From NCBI RefSeq assembly GCF_014283215.1, contig NZ_JACOMF010000006.1:124001-188000 (forward strand): DNA of 64,000 bases, in the 5' to 3' direction. Shown here in pieces: positions 63,847 through 64,000 of the stretch (positions are counted from its first letter, which is position 1; every line of letters begins with the position of its first letter). A model generated the notes under the pieces. That model was not told where the DNA came from. It did no database searches and saw only the letters and a list, made by a program, of their open reading frames with translations. The stretch is from Siccirubricoccus deserti (GTDB lineage: Bacteria; Pseudomonadota; Alphaproteobacteria; Acetobacterales; Acetobacteraceae). Both the position numbers and the translations under genes were made by a program.

Positions 63847-64000
63847 AGGCCGGCGGTGGCTTCAGGCGCAGCAGCCACCCGCCGGCGGGGCGCTGTAACA
63901 CCGGGTGCGAGCCGATCTTCCGGATCACCGTGCCGGGCGGCGGGATATGTACTGGTCTTCCCCTTGCCGTCACCGGTAATGCCGGACAGCCGCTTTCTCC

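Overview
The window is a contiguous piece of a very GC-rich alphaproteobacterial chromosome. Codon use, gene families and local orders point to the Acetobacteraceae, near Roseomonas/Belnapia; this is an inference from content, not a database match. Supporting local orders are argH followed by a small LptM-type lipoprotein, glyQ/glyS followed by pyruvate phosphate dikinase, a Bug-type solute receptor, and a formate-dehydrogenase accessory cluster made of DUF3305, DUF3306, DUF6352 and DUF6505 families plus TorD. I saw no rRNA, tRNA, CRISPR array, prophage or intact insertion sequence.

Layout. (1) 1-6208: a MalEFGK-type carbohydrate ABC importer (receptor only as a C-terminal fragment), a malate/L-lactate dehydrogenase-family enzyme, an unknown protein and a Bug receptor. 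(2) 6342-8498: a TlpA-like thioredoxin protein back to back with argH, then a tiny lipoprotein. (3) 8524-11109: a large Tat-exported copper-radical oxidase with five tandem sensor-like repeats. (4) 11764-14940: a HemL-like aminotransferase, an MscS channel and a dead piece of sarcosine oxidase alpha. (5) 15130-38552: a long accessory catabolic region. It holds amidohydrolases, a GMC oxidoreductase, a hydratase and CoA-transferase operon, two separate AtuA(DUF1446)/DUF4387 modules around an EmrAB/MarR efflux unit, enoyl-CoA hydratase, a second Ldh_2 dehydrogenase, cyclase and formamidase families, three-component SDR/BVMO chemistry and several gene remnants. (6) 38846-45725: glyQ and glyS split by an inserted vapBC-like toxin-antitoxin pair, followed by ppdK. 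(7) 45774-53483: patatin phospholipase, a stress-type SDR, YgfZ, and a four-gene glycosyltransferase/asparagine-synthase operon. (8) 53712-56644: an OprO/P-type porin and a dihydroorotase-family enzyme. (9) 56553-63587: the formate-dehydrogenase accessory cluster; the catalytic subunits are not in the window.

How the genes work together. The 15-38 kb block reads as peripheral metabolism of one or more organic acids, amides or cyclic ketones. Acyl activation is represented by a CaiB/BaiF CoA-transferase and a decayed acyl-CoA ligase. Oxidation is by GMC, SDR, Ldh_2 and BVMO enzymes, hydration by hydratase and enoyl-CoA hydratase, and C-N hydrolysis by amidase, isochorismatase-fold and formamidase-fold enzymes. 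The two AtuA/DUF4387 pairs are the least understood part and the best candidates for an undescribed enzyme system. The block also carries gene corpses (LivF-type ATPase, acyl-CoA ligase), consistent with frequent turnover.

The strongest oddities are the toxin-antitoxin pair translationally woven into the glycyl-tRNA synthetase operon, the twin AtuA/DUF4387 modules in opposite gene order, the repeat-bearing copper-radical oxidase with all expected metal and radical residues, and a biotin/lipoate-ligase-like gene whose only well-placed start codon is ATC.
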